A DNA stretch of 42,552 nucleotides from Succiniclasticum ruminis DSM 9236. GTDB taxonomy: Bacteria > Bacillota > Negativicutes > Acidaminococcales > Acidaminococcaceae. The notes under the pieces were generated by a model, which made no database searches, was not told the origin of the DNA, and worked only from the letters and a program-made list of their open reading frames with translations. The stretch covers positions 1 through 42,552 of the forward strand of contig NZ_FONL01000015.1 in NCBI RefSeq assembly GCF_900112895.1, read 5' to 3'. The stretch's first letter is position 1. Each line of letters begins with the position of its first letter. This document shows positions 16,532 to 26,867 of the stretch, piece after piece. Both the position numbers and the translations under genes were made by a program.

Positions 16532-17509
16532 ATGAACGTAGAATCTGTAGGTAAAACAGTAGAAGAAGCGTTGGAAGCAGCGTTAAAAGAACTGAACCTT
16601 ACAAAAGAGGAAGTAGATTATACAGTTCTGATAGAGCCGAAAAAAGGATTTCTGGGTTTCGGTAAAAAAGAAGCAAAAATTCTGGTAACCCCAAAAGCAG
16701 ATACCATTTCCCTGAAATCAGAAAATAAAGAAGAGCCTACTGTTGCGGAATCCTTAAAAGAAAAAGTTGTTTCTTTCGGAGAAAAAACAACCGAGTCGGC
16801 AGAAGCTGTTTTACGCAAAGTAGGGGAAAAAGCAGACGAATTGGATGAAAGGCAGAAAGCCTTTAACAACAGGGTAAAAGAAAAATGGAATGATACCGTT
16901 GATTCCGTTAAGGAAAGCGGGGATAAAGTCAAGAACGCAGTAAATGAAAAAGTTGAAACGGCTACCGCTGTATCTGCTGCTGTCAAGAATACCCTGGCAG
17001 AACGCAAAAACAAACGCCCTGCCAATGAAAATGCCAAAGAATTTGTAGTGGACGATGCAGTCGTAGACGAAGCTAAGGAATTCCTTGCCAAGATTTTCAA
17101 GGCCATGAAAATTGAAGTCGTCATGGAAAAATTTGTCAATAAAAAAGATGGCTGTGTGGTGCTGAAGCTGCATGGCGATGACATGGGTATCCTAATTGGC
17201 AAACACGGACAGACGCTGGATTCATTACAGTATCTGACCAATCTGGTGGCCAATAAAAATACGGAAAACAGAGTACATATCGTAATTGATGTGGAAAATT
17301 ACCGTGACCGCAGGGCGGAAACGCTGACCCGTCTGGCGAAACGCCTGGCCGAAAAGGTAAAGAAAAGCGGAGAACGCATTGTGTTGGAACCCATGAATCC
17401 CCATGAAAGGAAAATAATCCACACCGCGTTGCAGAACGATAGCAAGATTACGACGCTGAGCGAGGGAAGCGAACCCTTCCGTAAAGTTGTTATTGAACTT
17501 AAAAAGTAA
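16532..17509 (+). CDS. jag: Jag/KhpB RNA-binding protein with long helical linker
   Basis: A 325-aa protein. Jag_N domain at about 1-50 (SVGKTVEEALEAALKELN, then KKGFLGFGKKEA), KH domain with GILIGKHGQTLDSLQ near 219-233, and R3H domain with EPMNPHERKIIH near 286-297. KhpB proteins bind RNA and affect cell elongation and division. Between Jag_N and KH is a charged Lys/Glu/Ala/Val-rich segment (about 55-168) predicted by eye to be helical, longer than in B. subtilis Jag. It follows yidC by 32 bp and ends at an intrinsic terminator. Confidence 0.93.
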   Translation: MNVESVGKTVEEALEAALKELNLTKEEVDYTVLIEPKKGFLGFGKKEAKILVTPKADTISLKSENKEEPTVAESLKEKVVSFGEKTTESAEAVLRKVGEKADELDERQKAFNNRVKEKWNDTVDSVKESGDKVKNAVNEKVETATAVSAAVKNTLAERKNKRPANENAKEFVVDDAVVDEAKEFLAKIFKAMKIEVVMEKFVNKKDGCVVLKLHGDDMGILIGKHGQTLDSLQYLTNLVANKNTENRVHIVIDVENYRDRRAETLTRLAKRLAEKVKKSGERIVLEPMNPHERKIIHTALQNDSKITTLSEGSEPFRKVVIELKK

Positions 17510-17520
17510 TCAATAATGTA

Positions 17521-17555
17521 AAACCCGGTGTAGATTTTCTGCCCGGGTTTATTTT
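17521..17555 (+). terminator. Intrinsic terminator after jag
   Basis: AAACCCGG (17521-17528) pairs with CCGGGTTT (17543-17550), followed by ATTTTG. It lies 11 bases after the jag stop. The U-tract is interrupted, so some read-through into mnmE, whose ribosome binding site lies 10 bp further, is likely. Confidence 0.65.
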
Positions 17556-17574
17556 GTTATTTCAGGTGGAAACC

Positions 17575-18957
17575 ATGATACAGGAAGATACGATCAGCGC
17601 TGTTACAACAGCGCCGGGAAACGCGGCTATCGGCATTGTGAGGATAAGCGGTGCGGATGCGCTGCAAATTGCGGATCAGATGTTTTTTGCCGCATCCGGG
17701 AAAAAACTGGAAACCTATCCTTCCCATACGATGGTCTATGGGTTTGTCAGGGACAGAGAGGGAAGAGATATAGACGAAGTACTGACGGTCTATATGAAAG
17801 CCCCCCGGTCCTATACAGCGGAAGACGTAATTGAAATACAGTGTCACGGCGGTATGCAGAGTATCCGACAGATTCTGGCGCTGACGTATTATTACGGAGC
17901 CCGTCCGGCAGAACCCGGGGAATTTACGAAACGGGCGTTTTTAAACGGCCGCATCGATCTGGTCCAGGCGGAATCCGTCATGGACATCATCAATTCCAAA
18001 AGTGCCGCCGCCCTGAAAATTGCAGTGCAGCAGCAGGAAGGATTTCTTTCAAAAAAACTGAAAGAAGTCCGCAGAAAGCTGCGGGATGTGATCGTGCATC
18101 TGGAAGCTGTCATTGATTACCCGGAAGAAGACATAGAAGACGTAACTTATTATGAAGTGAAAAATTCCATATCTGGGGCGGCGAAAGAAGTAGCTGTCCT
18201 GCTGGAAGGAGCTCATACCGGCAAAATATTAAAAGAAGGACTGCGAACGGCGATTATCGGACGTCCTAACGTAGGCAAGTCCAGTCTGCTGAACACGCTA
18301 TTAAAAGAAGACAGGGCGCTTGTATCCGAATATGAAGGAACAACCCGGGACGTAATCGAGGAACAGCTGGTCATCGGGGGGGTTCCCGTACTGCTGGCAG
18401 ATACCGCGGGCATCCACGATACCAAAGATTTTGTGGAAAAACTGGGCGTGGAACGCAGCCGTGCCTTTTTGGACAAAGCCGAACTGATCCTTGTAGTCTT
18501 GGACGGGACCCAGCCCCTGACTTCAGACGATGAGACGATTCTGGCAGCGATAAAAGGGAAGAACGCTGTATTTGTGGTAAACAAAACGGATCTTGCGGAA
18601 AGCATCATCACAAAAACGCTGGCGGAACGGTTTGCACCGGAAAACGTCATCGAAATTTCCGCCAAGACAAAAGAAGGCATCGACAGACTGGAAAGCTGGC
18701 TGAAGGAATATGTATACGGCAGCAGCAGACAGTCGGATGAAGAGATTTATATCCAGAATGAGCGGCAGATCAATTTGTTGCGTCAGGCTGCGGACAGTTT
18801 AAAAGATGCCGTGGAAGCCGCGGAAAACCGGCTTCCTTACGATTGTCTCACCATTGACGTGGACCGGGCTCTGACCCTGATGGGGGAGATTACCGGGGAA
18901 ACGGTACGGGATGAGATAATCAATGAAATTTTTGCCCGTTTCTGTGTAGGAAAGTGA
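17575..18957 (+). CDS. mnmE: tRNA modification GTPase MnmE
   Basis: About 460 aa. An N-terminal tetrahydrofolate-binding domain starts at DTISAVTTAPGNAAIGIVRI. The G domain carries G1 GRPNVGKSSL, G3 DTAG and G4 NKTD. The end FARFCVGK is the C-terminal cysteine motif (usually FCIGK). With MnmG it makes the aminomethyl-type modification at wobble uridine 34 of several tRNAs. ATG at 17575 is chosen for AGGTGG 6 bases upstream rather than the TTG at 17554. mnmG follows after 6 bp. Confidence 0.97.
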   Translation: MIQEDTISAVTTAPGNAAIGIVRISGADALQIADQMFFAASGKKLETYPSHTMVYGFVRDREGRDIDEVLTVYMKAPRSYTAEDVIEIQCHGGMQSIRQILALTYYYGARPAEPGEFTKRAFLNGRIDLVQAESVMDIINSKSAAALKIAVQQQEGFLSKKLKEVRRKLRDVIVHLEAVIDYPEEDIEDVTYYEVKNSISGAAKEVAVLLEGAHTGKILKEGLRTAIIGRPNVGKSSLLNTLLKEDRALVSEYEGTTRDVIEEQLVIGGVPVLLADTAGIHDTKDFVEKLGVERSRAFLDKAELILVVLDGTQPLTSDDETILAAIKGKNAVFVVNKTDLAESIITKTLAERFAPENVIEISAKTKEGIDRLESWLKEYVYGSSRQSDEEIYIQNERQINLLRQAADSLKDAVEAAENRLPYDCLTIDVDRALTLMGEITGETVRDEIINEIFARFCVGK

Positions 18958-18963
18958 GAAAAG

Positions 18964-20846
<1,883 letters not shown>

Positions 20847-20850
<4 letters not shown>

Positions 20851-21626
20851 AAGCCAGGCCTGAAACACTTACACAGAATATAGTTGCAGTTTCTGCGGAA
20901 GCCGCGCAGTGTCAGGAGATATTGGAAAAACAGTGCGCCCTTGTCGGAATCAACATAAGCCGGACTCAGCTGCTGCAGTTTGGCCGCTATTTTGATCTGC
21001 TGACGGAAACGAATAAGGTCATGAACCTGACAACGCTGACATCCCCCCAGGACGTGGCGGTGAAGCATTATATTGATTCCCTGCTGTGTTACGACAAAGC
21101 GCTGATGCAGGGGAAAAAAGTGATAGATGTAGGAACCGGAGCCGGTTTTCCCGGCATACCCCTGAAGATTTATGATCCTTCCTTAAAATTAATATTGTTG
21201 GATTCTTTGGAAAAGCGGCTGAAGTTTTTGCAGGAAACCGTGAGGCAGCTGCAATTACAAAATGTAAGTTTTGAACATATGCGCGCGGAAGATGGCGGAA
21301 GGGATAAAAAACTGAGGGGACAGGCAGATATTGCAGTGAGCAGGGCGGTGGCCCGGCTTTCTGTTTTAGCAGAATACTGTCTGCCGCTGGTAAAAAAGAA
21401 CGGTTTCTTTATTGCATTAAAAGGGAGCAAATATAAGGAAGAACTTCTGGAAGGTGAAAAAGCGCTACGGATTTTAGGCGGCAGTGTGACATCAGTGAAA
21501 GAAGTGGAACTCCCCGGCTTAGATGACGGGCGTGCCATCATCGTCATTCAGAAAATCAAGGATACACCTGCTATTTATCCGCGTAAGGCCGGCTTGCCGG
21601 GAAAAAATCCGTTAGGAAGCAGTTAA
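20847..21626 (+). CDS. rsmG: 16S rRNA (guanine-N7) methyltransferase RsmG
   Basis: A 259-aa SAM-dependent methyltransferase (GidB) that modifies G527 (E. coli numbering) of 16S rRNA; loss gives low-level streptomycin resistance in other bacteria. The SAM motif DVGTGAGFPGIPLKI and the core TNKVMNLTTLTSPQDVAVKH are intact. It starts on an ATGA overlap with mnmG. About 25 N-terminal residues are longer than usual, so an internal start is possible. A 134-bp gap with no clear terminator separates it from noc. Confidence 0.95.
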
Positions 21627-21760
21627 GGAAACGGTATAACTTTTACGTAAATTTACTGCAGGCATTGGCGTTTTATGATAAAATATAAGAATAAAAATAA
21701 GAATACAGGATCTGTTTGCAGATGAACAGATCATTACTGATGTGAAAGCGGGGAAATTTT

Positions 21761-22639
21761 GTGCAGGACGGATTCAACGATCTGAATGTTGAAACATTGA
21801 AAACAGACAATTTGCAAAAAGCTACAGACGTCCAGGTTCTTCATATTCCTCTTTCCAAAATCGTGCCCAACCCGTACCAGCCGCGTAAGGAATTTGAGTC
21901 GGAAGCCCTGTCGGAACTGGCAGATTCCATCCGCCAGTACGGTGTATTGCAGCCTCTCCTGGTAGCTCCGGGAAAAGGCGATACCTATATCCTCATTGCC
22001 GGCGAAAGGAGACTGCGGGCATCTACCATGGCGGGGCTGGGAACGGTTCCTGTTATTGTAAGCGAATATACTACCCAGCAGATAGCGGAAATTGCCCTGA
22101 TTGAAAATCTGCAGCGTAAGGATCTGCACTATCTGGAAGAGGCGGAAGGCTATGAAAAACTGGTTAACACCTTTCACCTGACCCAGGAATCCATGGCGAT
22201 CCGGGTAGGAAAAAAGCAGTCAACCATTGCCAACAAGCTGCGTCTTCTGTGTCTGCCGTCCCCTGTGCGCAAAAAACTTCATGACAGTGATCTGACGGAA
22301 CGGCACGCCCGGGTTTTGTTAAAGCTGGAAAATGAGGATCTTCAGAAAGCTGTTTTGCAAAAAGTACTGAAAGGGCATTTAAACGTCAGACAAACGGAAG
22401 CGCTGGTAGAAAAGACACTGAAAGAAGCAGGAAAGCTGAATCAGAAAAAGCCGCGGTTTGTGATTGTAAATGATGTGCGTATCTATTTAAACAGCATCAA
22501 AGAAATCATGGAGACAGTAAAAACGTCCGGGATTCCTTCCAGCATGGAGCAGGAAATGGATGGGGATGATGTCGTAGTGACCTTGCGTATCAAAAATGTG
22601 AAAAAGCGGAAAGACCCTAATGTTATTAAGCTTTTTTAA
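21761..22639 (+). CDS. noc: Noc-like ParB-family protein (nucleoid occlusion type)
   Basis: A 292-aa ParB/Noc protein: CTP-binding ParB-N domain with VPNPYQPRKEF, AGERRLRAST and LIENLQRKDL, then an HTH with KKQSTIANKLRLL. The Gln and Lys in that helix are the residues typical of Noc rather than ParB DNA specificity. Location after rsmG is the standard place for noc in Firmicutes. In Bacillus, Noc blocks division over the chromosome and has an N-terminal membrane-binding amphipathic helix. Here the N-terminus (VQDGFNDLNVETLKTDN) is acidic and shows no such helix. GTG start at 21761 behind a GGGGAA ribosome binding site. Confidence 0.85.
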   Translation: MQDGFNDLNVETLKTDNLQKATDVQVLHIPLSKIVPNPYQPRKEFESEALSELADSIRQYGVLQPLLVAPGKGDTYILIAGERRLRASTMAGLGTVPVIVSEYTTQQIAEIALIENLQRKDLHYLEEAEGYEKLVNTFHLTQESMAIRVGKKQSTIANKLRLLCLPSPVRKKLHDSDLTERHARVLLKLENEDLQKAVLQKVLKGHLNVRQTEALVEKTLKEAGKLNQKKPRFVIVNDVRIYLNSIKEIMETVKTSGIPSSMEQEMDGDDVVVTLRIKNVKKRKDPNVIKLF

Positions 22640-22648
22640 TACACAGCC

Positions 22649-22678
22649 TGTGGATAACCCTGTGTATAATGTGTATAA
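22649..22678 (-). promoter_or_regulatory. Cluster of three DnaA boxes upstream of parA
   Basis: TGTGGATAA (22649-22657) is the exact reverse of TTATCCACA. TGTGTATAA (22661-22669) and TGTGTATAA (22670-22678) are the exact reverse of TTATACACA, which fits TTATNCACA. All three have one orientation, with start-to-start spacings of 12 and 9 bp. The cluster lies 6 bp before a parS site and about 50 bp before the parA -10. Confidence 0.8.
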
Positions 22679-22684
22679 ATTATT

Positions 22685-22700
22685 AGTTTCACGTGAAACG
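22685..22700. promoter_or_regulatory. parS: parS centromere site 1
   Basis: AGTTTCACGTGAAACG matches the conserved 16-bp parS palindrome at 14 of 16 positions, with the inner 14 bp perfect. It lies in the noc-parA gap next to the DnaA-box cluster. ParB loads here, spreads and recruits SMC. Confidence 0.92.
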
Positions 22701-22723
22701 GACAGCGGATTTTAATCGTCTGC

Positions 22724-22732
22724 TGCTATAAT
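22724..22732 (+). promoter_or_regulatory. Extended -10 promoter of parAB
   Basis: TGCTATAAT (TG at 22724-22725, TATAAT at 22727-22732) lies 25 bases before the chosen parA GTG. No good -35 is present, fitting an extended -10. parS and the DnaA boxes are just upstream, so both ParB and DnaA could affect it. Confidence 0.65.
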
Positions 22733-22757
22733 GATGGAAGTATCGGAGGGGACTGTT

Positions 22758-23522
22758 GTGGTAAAAGTCATTGCGTTAGCCAATCAGAAAGGCGGTGTCG
22801 GCAAGACGACAACTGCCGTAAATTTGGCAGCCTGCCTGGCTGCAGAAGGGCGTAAAGTCCTGCTGGTGGATTCTGACCCCCAGGGCAATGCCACCACCGG
22901 TCTGGGGCTGGACAAACGGGATATCAAAAAGAGTATTTATGATATATTGATAAATGATGATGTGCCGGCAAAAGATGTAATCATACCGACAGCTTATGAT
23001 AATCTTTCCCTGCTGCCTGCTACGATCGCGCTGGCCGGTGCCGAGATTGACCTGGTCAATATGATGAGCCGGGAAAACCGGCTGAAAAACTCGCTGGAAC
23101 GGGTTAAATATGATTATGATTATGTGTTGATCGACTGTCCGCCGTCTCTGGGCCTGCTGACATTAAATGCGCTGACGGCTGCCAGTTCGGTTATCATTCC
23201 TATCCAGTGTGAATTTTATGCACTGGAAGGTGTTACCATGCTGATGAACACCATCCAGCGGGTGCAACGGAACCTGAATCCTGCGCTGAAGCTGGAAGGC
23301 GTAGTCATGACCATGTTTGATGCCAGGACCAACCTTGCGTCTGATGTAGTCAATGAAGTAAAGAAATACTTTTCTGCTAAGATGTACAACACAATTATTC
23401 CGCGCAATGTGAAATTAAGCGAGGCTCCCAGTCATGGGGAACCGGTGATCGTATATGATTCCAGAAGCAAAGGCGCCCAAGTGTATCAGGAACTTGCCAG
23501 GGAGGTAATCGGCGATGAGTAA
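22758..23522 (+). CDS. parA: Chromosome partitioning ATPase ParA/Soj
   Basis: A 254-aa deviant Walker-A ATPase (KGGVGKTT at residues 11-18; DSDPQGNATTG; later DCPPSLGLLTLNAL). It moves ParB-parS complexes and in Bacillus also controls DnaA activity at the origin. GTG at 22758 is preferred, with GGAGGGG about 6 bases upstream. The in-frame ATG at 22731 overlaps the -10 box and cannot be in the transcript from that promoter. The 3' end overlaps parB by 8 bases. Confidence 0.96.
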   Translation: MVKVIALANQKGGVGKTTTAVNLAACLAAEGRKVLLVDSDPQGNATTGLGLDKRDIKKSIYDILINDDVPAKDVIIPTAYDNLSLLPATIALAGAEIDLVNMMSRENRLKNSLERVKYDYDYVLIDCPPSLGLLTLNALTAASSVIIPIQCEFYALEGVTMLMNTIQRVQRNLNPALKLEGVVMTMFDARTNLASDVVNEVKKYFSAKMYNTIIPRNVKLSEAPSHGEPVIVYDSRSKGAQVYQELAREVIGDE

Positions 23523-24522
23523 GCACAGCGGTCTGGGCAGAGGCTTGGAGTCCCTGCTTTCTTCCAGTGAATCCCAGTATGAAACTGCCATACCCAAGGA
23601 TCCGGAAGGAGCGGTGGAAGTTCCTGTGGAAAGTATCAGGCCTAATCCGTACCAGCCCAGAAAAACCTTTGACAAAGAAAAACTGAAAGAACTGAGTGAG
23701 TCCATTAAAAAGCATGGCATCATCCAGCCCCTGATCGTCCGTAAAAAGGGCCTGAATTATGAACTGGTTGCCGGCGAACGGCGTCTGCGGGCTGCAAAGC
23801 TGGCAAAGCTGCAAACAGTTCCCGTCCTGGTCCGGGAATATGACGAAAAGCAGATGCGTGAGCTTTCCCTGGTGGAAAATATTCAGCGCCATGATCTGAA
23901 TCCTCTGGAAGAGGCAAAAGCAATCCAGGAGCTGATGAAGCAATGCAGCTATACCCAGGCTCAGGCAGCGGAACGTCTGGGGAGAAGCCGGGCGGCAGTG
24001 GCAAATCTGCTGCGTATGTTGAACCTGCCGGAAGAATTGCAGGCAATGATAGCGGATGAAAAGGTAACGGCCGGTCAGATGCGCCCGCTGTCAGCTCTTA
24101 CGGACAGGGAACAGCAGCTTAAAATCGGCAGAGCGCTGGCAGAAAACGGCTGGAGCGCCCGTACGGTGGAAGAAGTCGTCAAGACAATTAAAGAAGGAAA
24201 AAATCTTGAGGTCTTAAATGAACGGATCGTAATTCTGGATAAAAACGGCAAACCGGTAAAAGACCCATCTTCCGCAAAAGATAAGAACGGGAAAAAGAAG
24301 AAATCCGAAGCCGACATCCACTACAAACAATTTGAAGAAAATCTGATAGAAGCCCTGGGAACGAAAGTCCGTATCGTCAGCAAAAATGACAATGTGGGAA
24401 AAATAGAAATTGATTATTATTCGCTGGACGATCTGGATCGTATCTGTGAACTGCTGCAGGGGAAAAATGACAGCAGCAGCATTGACACGGCGCCCTGGCT
24501 GAAGACGAAGTTTCCTGTGTAG
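23515..24522 (+). CDS. parB: Chromosome partitioning protein ParB/Spo0J
   Basis: A 335-aa CTP-dependent DNA clamp. The N-terminal GLGRGLESLL helix is the ParA-stimulating motif. The CTP-binding part shows RPNPYQPRKTF, AGERRLRAAK and VENIQRHDLNPLEEA, and the HTH shows GRSRAAVANLLRML with the ParB-type Arg. A Lys-rich linker precedes the C-terminal dimerisation domain. It binds the two parS sites in this window. It overlaps parA by 8 bases, so it is co-translated with it. Confidence 0.97.
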   Translation: MSKHSGLGRGLESLLSSSESQYETAIPKDPEGAVEVPVESIRPNPYQPRKTFDKEKLKELSESIKKHGIIQPLIVRKKGLNYELVAGERRLRAAKLAKLQTVPVLVREYDEKQMRELSLVENIQRHDLNPLEEAKAIQELMKQCSYTQAQAAERLGRSRAAVANLLRMLNLPEELQAMIADEKVTAGQMRPLSALTDREQQLKIGRALAENGWSARTVEEVVKTIKEGKNLEVLNERIVILDKNGKPVKDPSSAKDKNGKKKKSEADIHYKQFEENLIEALGTKVRIVSKNDNVGKIEIDYYSLDDLDRICELLQGKNDSSSIDTAPWLKTKFPV

Positions 24523-24613
24523 TATTGTTGACCGCTGATGATTTTTATAGTAAATAGAAATTCTAATGTAAAGTGACCGCTTCTTATCATTACAGAAATT
24601 TGAAAGGAAATTT

Positions 24614-25309
24614 ATGACCGGGTTGGGAACGATGGTCAACTGCGCAGCAATCGTAGCCGGCTGCGCAGTTGGCCTTATTTTAAAGAAAGGCTTTCCTGAA
24701 AAATGGCAGGAAACCATTATGTACGGTGTGGCCCTTTGTATTTTTCTGATTGGCGTGGAAATGGCGCAAAAGAGCCAGAATGTCGTGCTGGTCATTGCCA
24801 GCGTAGTCATCGGCAGCATTATTGGTGAGATGCTGGAGATTCAGGAAAAACTGAACGCTTTTGGCGCCTGGGTGGAAAAAAAGCTCCTGGGTGACAGGGG
24901 ACAGGACGCCGGTTCTTTTGGCAGGGGTTTCATTTCTGCCAGCCTGATTTTCTGCATCGGCGCTATGGCGATTGTAGGCAGTATTGAAGACGGACTGACG
25001 GGCAACCACCAGATCCTGTTTGCCAAGGCTATGCTGGACGGAATCCTGTCTATCATATTCGCGGCGAATATGGGAGCGGGCGTAGGTCTTTCTGCCGTAC
25101 CTGTGGGTCTGTACCAGGGATCTATTACCATGCTTGCTTCCTGGATGCAGAATCTTCTGACGCCGGAAATCATACGGGAAGTCAGTGCTGCCGGCGGTGT
25201 ATTGATTATGGCCATAGGCGTCGTGCAGGCAAAGCTTCTGCCGATCCGCCTGGCCAACCAGATTCCGGCCCTGCCGGTTGCCATACTTTTGGCAAAACTG
25301 TTTTTGTGA
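24614..25309 (+). CDS. DUF554 membrane protein
   Basis: A 231-aa integral membrane protein of the DUF554 family (YdfK/YqgA-like), with about six to seven hydrophobic segments rich in Gly and Ala. It starts TGLGTMVNCAAIVAGCAVGL and includes the conserved FCIGAMAIVGSIEDGL. A transport role is often assumed for the family, but substrate and function are unknown. ATG at 24614 after an AAAGGAAA ribosome binding site; a possible promoter (TTGACC, 17 bp, TAAATA) lies in the 91-bp gap after parB. Confidence 0.85.
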   Translation: MTGLGTMVNCAAIVAGCAVGLILKKGFPEKWQETIMYGVALCIFLIGVEMAQKSQNVVLVIASVVIGSIIGEMLEIQEKLNAFGAWVEKKLLGDRGQDAGSFGRGFISASLIFCIGAMAIVGSIEDGLTGNHQILFAKAMLDGILSIIFAANMGAGVGLSAVPVGLYQGSITMLASWMQNLLTPEIIREVSAAGGVLIMAIGVVQAKLLPIRLANQIPALPVAILLAKLFL

Positions 25310-25405
25310 TTTATGAAAATACGAAAGTTTATTTTCAGTGGACTAAAAATCTAAAAATGACATAAATGTTACTATTTTGTTTTAAACAACGCGAAAGTGC
25401 TTATT

Positions 25406-25461
25406 TTTTGCGGGATTTTGCGGGAAAAACATTGACAAAGATGTGAAATACTTTCTATAAT
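25406..25461 (+). promoter_or_regulatory. liv operon promoter with upstream tandem repeat
   Basis: TTGACA at 25432-25437, 18-bp spacer, TATAAT at 25456-25461. Immediately upstream are two perfect head-to-tail copies of TTTTGCGGGA (25406-25415 and 25416-25425), a likely regulator site. The motif CGAAAGT also occurs at 25322 and 25392, 70 bp apart. The untranslated leader is about 110 nt and contains GGGG-AAATTA-CCC pairing. Confidence 0.75.
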
Positions 25462-25579
25462 AGGAAAACGGGGAAATTACCCAGTATAAATATAATTATT
25501 GTGATATTCTTTTAATATTCGTTATTTTATGAGGGGATTTTTAAAAAATTGTTTTTTTATAGAAGGAAGGGTGAAAAAA

Positions 25580-26764
25580 ATGAAATTCGTTAAAAAAGCT
25601 TCAGGTATCGCGCTGGCGGCTATGCTGGCTGCAGGTCTAACTGCAGGCTGCGGCGGTGGCGGCGGCGAGAAAAAAGCAGCTGACGCAGGCAAGGAAATCG
25701 TTGTAGGCGTAAACGCCGAACTGACCGGCAACGTTGCCAACTATGGCAAGAGCATGCTCTCCGGTTTTGAATTGGCAGTTGAGGAGGCCAACAAGGCCGG
25801 CGGTGTCGACGGCAAGCAGATTAAAGTCGTGACCGCAGATAACAAGTCCGAGCCTTCTGAATCCGGCAACGCGGCTACGAAACTGGTGACCCAGAACAAA
25901 GTTGTCGCTGTAATCGGTCCGGCTACCAGCGGCTGTGTGGCAGCGGAAGAACCCGTGCTGACGGCGAACAAGATTCCTCTGATCGCTCCCTGTGCGACGG
26001 CGCCTGGCATTACATTGCAAAAAGACGGAAAGACGAAACCCTTCGTTTTCCGCGCATGCTTCATCGATCCCTATCAGGGCGATATCATGGCACAGTTTGC
26101 TGCCAAAGATCTGAAAGTTAAGAAAGCTGCTATCCTGCATGATTCTTCCAGCGACTACTCCAAAGGCCTGGCAGAAGTATTCACAAAAGTATTTACCGCA
26201 AACGGCGGCCAGATCACCACTGACGAAGCTTTCTTGGCCAAGGACGTTGACTTCAAGGCTTCCCTGACCAAAATCAAAGCGACCAATCCGGAAGCTATTT
26301 ACGTTCCCGGTTACTATGAAGAAGTTTCCAAGGTCATCAAACAGGCCCGTGAGATCGGTCTGACCTGCCCGATGCTGGGTTCTGACGGCTGGGATTCTCC
26401 CAAGCTGGTTGAAGTTGCCGGCAAAGAAGCCTGCAACAATGGTTTCTTCACCAATGCCTATACGGCAGAGGATAAAGATCCTGTCGTGCAGAAATTTGTT
26501 AAAGCTTATCAGGGCAAATTCAACAAGGTTCCCGATGTTTTCGCAATGCAGGGCTATAATGCAGGCTTAATCCTGTTCAATGCTATCAAGACCGCAAAAA
26601 CTACTGACGGAACGAAACTTGCGGAAGCAATTGCCAAGACGAAAGACCTGCAGGTTGCCAATGGCAAACTGACTTATGATGAAAAACATAATCCGATTAC
26701 CACTGCGTTAGTCCTTGAACTGAAAGACGGTAAGATGACGCTGAACAAGAAGATTGGCGGCTGA
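25580..26764 (+). CDS. livK: Branched-chain amino-acid ABC transporter, substrate-binding lipoprotein
   Basis: A 394-aa periplasmic binding protein of the Leu/Ile/Val (LivJ/LivK) family. The lipoprotein signal is KFVKKAS, then a hydrophobic stretch, then LTAGC with lipidation at Cys24, followed by a Gly-rich spacer. The mature part starts EIVVGVNAELTGNVANYGKS and shows IGPATSGCV, the ligand-contact region. ATG at 25580 is chosen because the GAAGG ribosome binding site is 9 bases away; GTG at 25571 abuts it. It is the first gene of livKHMGF. Exact ligand (Leu/Ile/Val or another amino acid) is not certain. Confidence 0.92.
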   Translation: MKFVKKASGIALAAMLAAGLTAGCGGGGGEKKAADAGKEIVVGVNAELTGNVANYGKSMLSGFELAVEEANKAGGVDGKQIKVVTADNKSEPSESGNAATKLVTQNKVVAVIGPATSGCVAAEEPVLTANKIPLIAPCATAPGITLQKDGKTKPFVFRACFIDPYQGDIMAQFAAKDLKVKKAAILHDSSSDYSKGLAEVFTKVFTANGGQITTDEAFLAKDVDFKASLTKIKATNPEAIYVPGYYEEVSKVIKQAREIGLTCPMLGSDGWDSPKLVEVAGKEACNNGFFTNAYTAEDKDPVVQKFVKAYQGKFNKVPDVFAMQGYNAGLILFNAIKTAKTTDGTKLAEAIAKTKDLQVANGKLTYDEKHNPITTALVLELKDGKMTLNKKIGG

Positions 26765-26812
26765 TCCCGTATCAAATAACATTTCAGTAAATCAGTAATC
26801 CGGAAGCAATGA

Positions 26813-26837
26813 GGCTGTGGTGCGGGCCACCACAGCC
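26813..26837 (+). terminator. Hairpin between livK and livH
   Basis: Perfect 10-bp stem GGCTGTGGTG/CACCACAGCC with a 5-base loop, without a clear T-run after it. It probably acts as a partial terminator or 3' stabiliser, giving more binding protein than permease, a common feature of such operons. Confidence 0.6.
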
Positions 26838-26867
26838 ATTTGCTTCTATATTCGGAGGAAGAGAATT

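Noticed and set aside
22731-22757. Upstream ATG start for parA
   Set aside because: The ATG overlaps the -10 box, while a GGAGGGG ribosome binding site sits correctly before GTG 22758.
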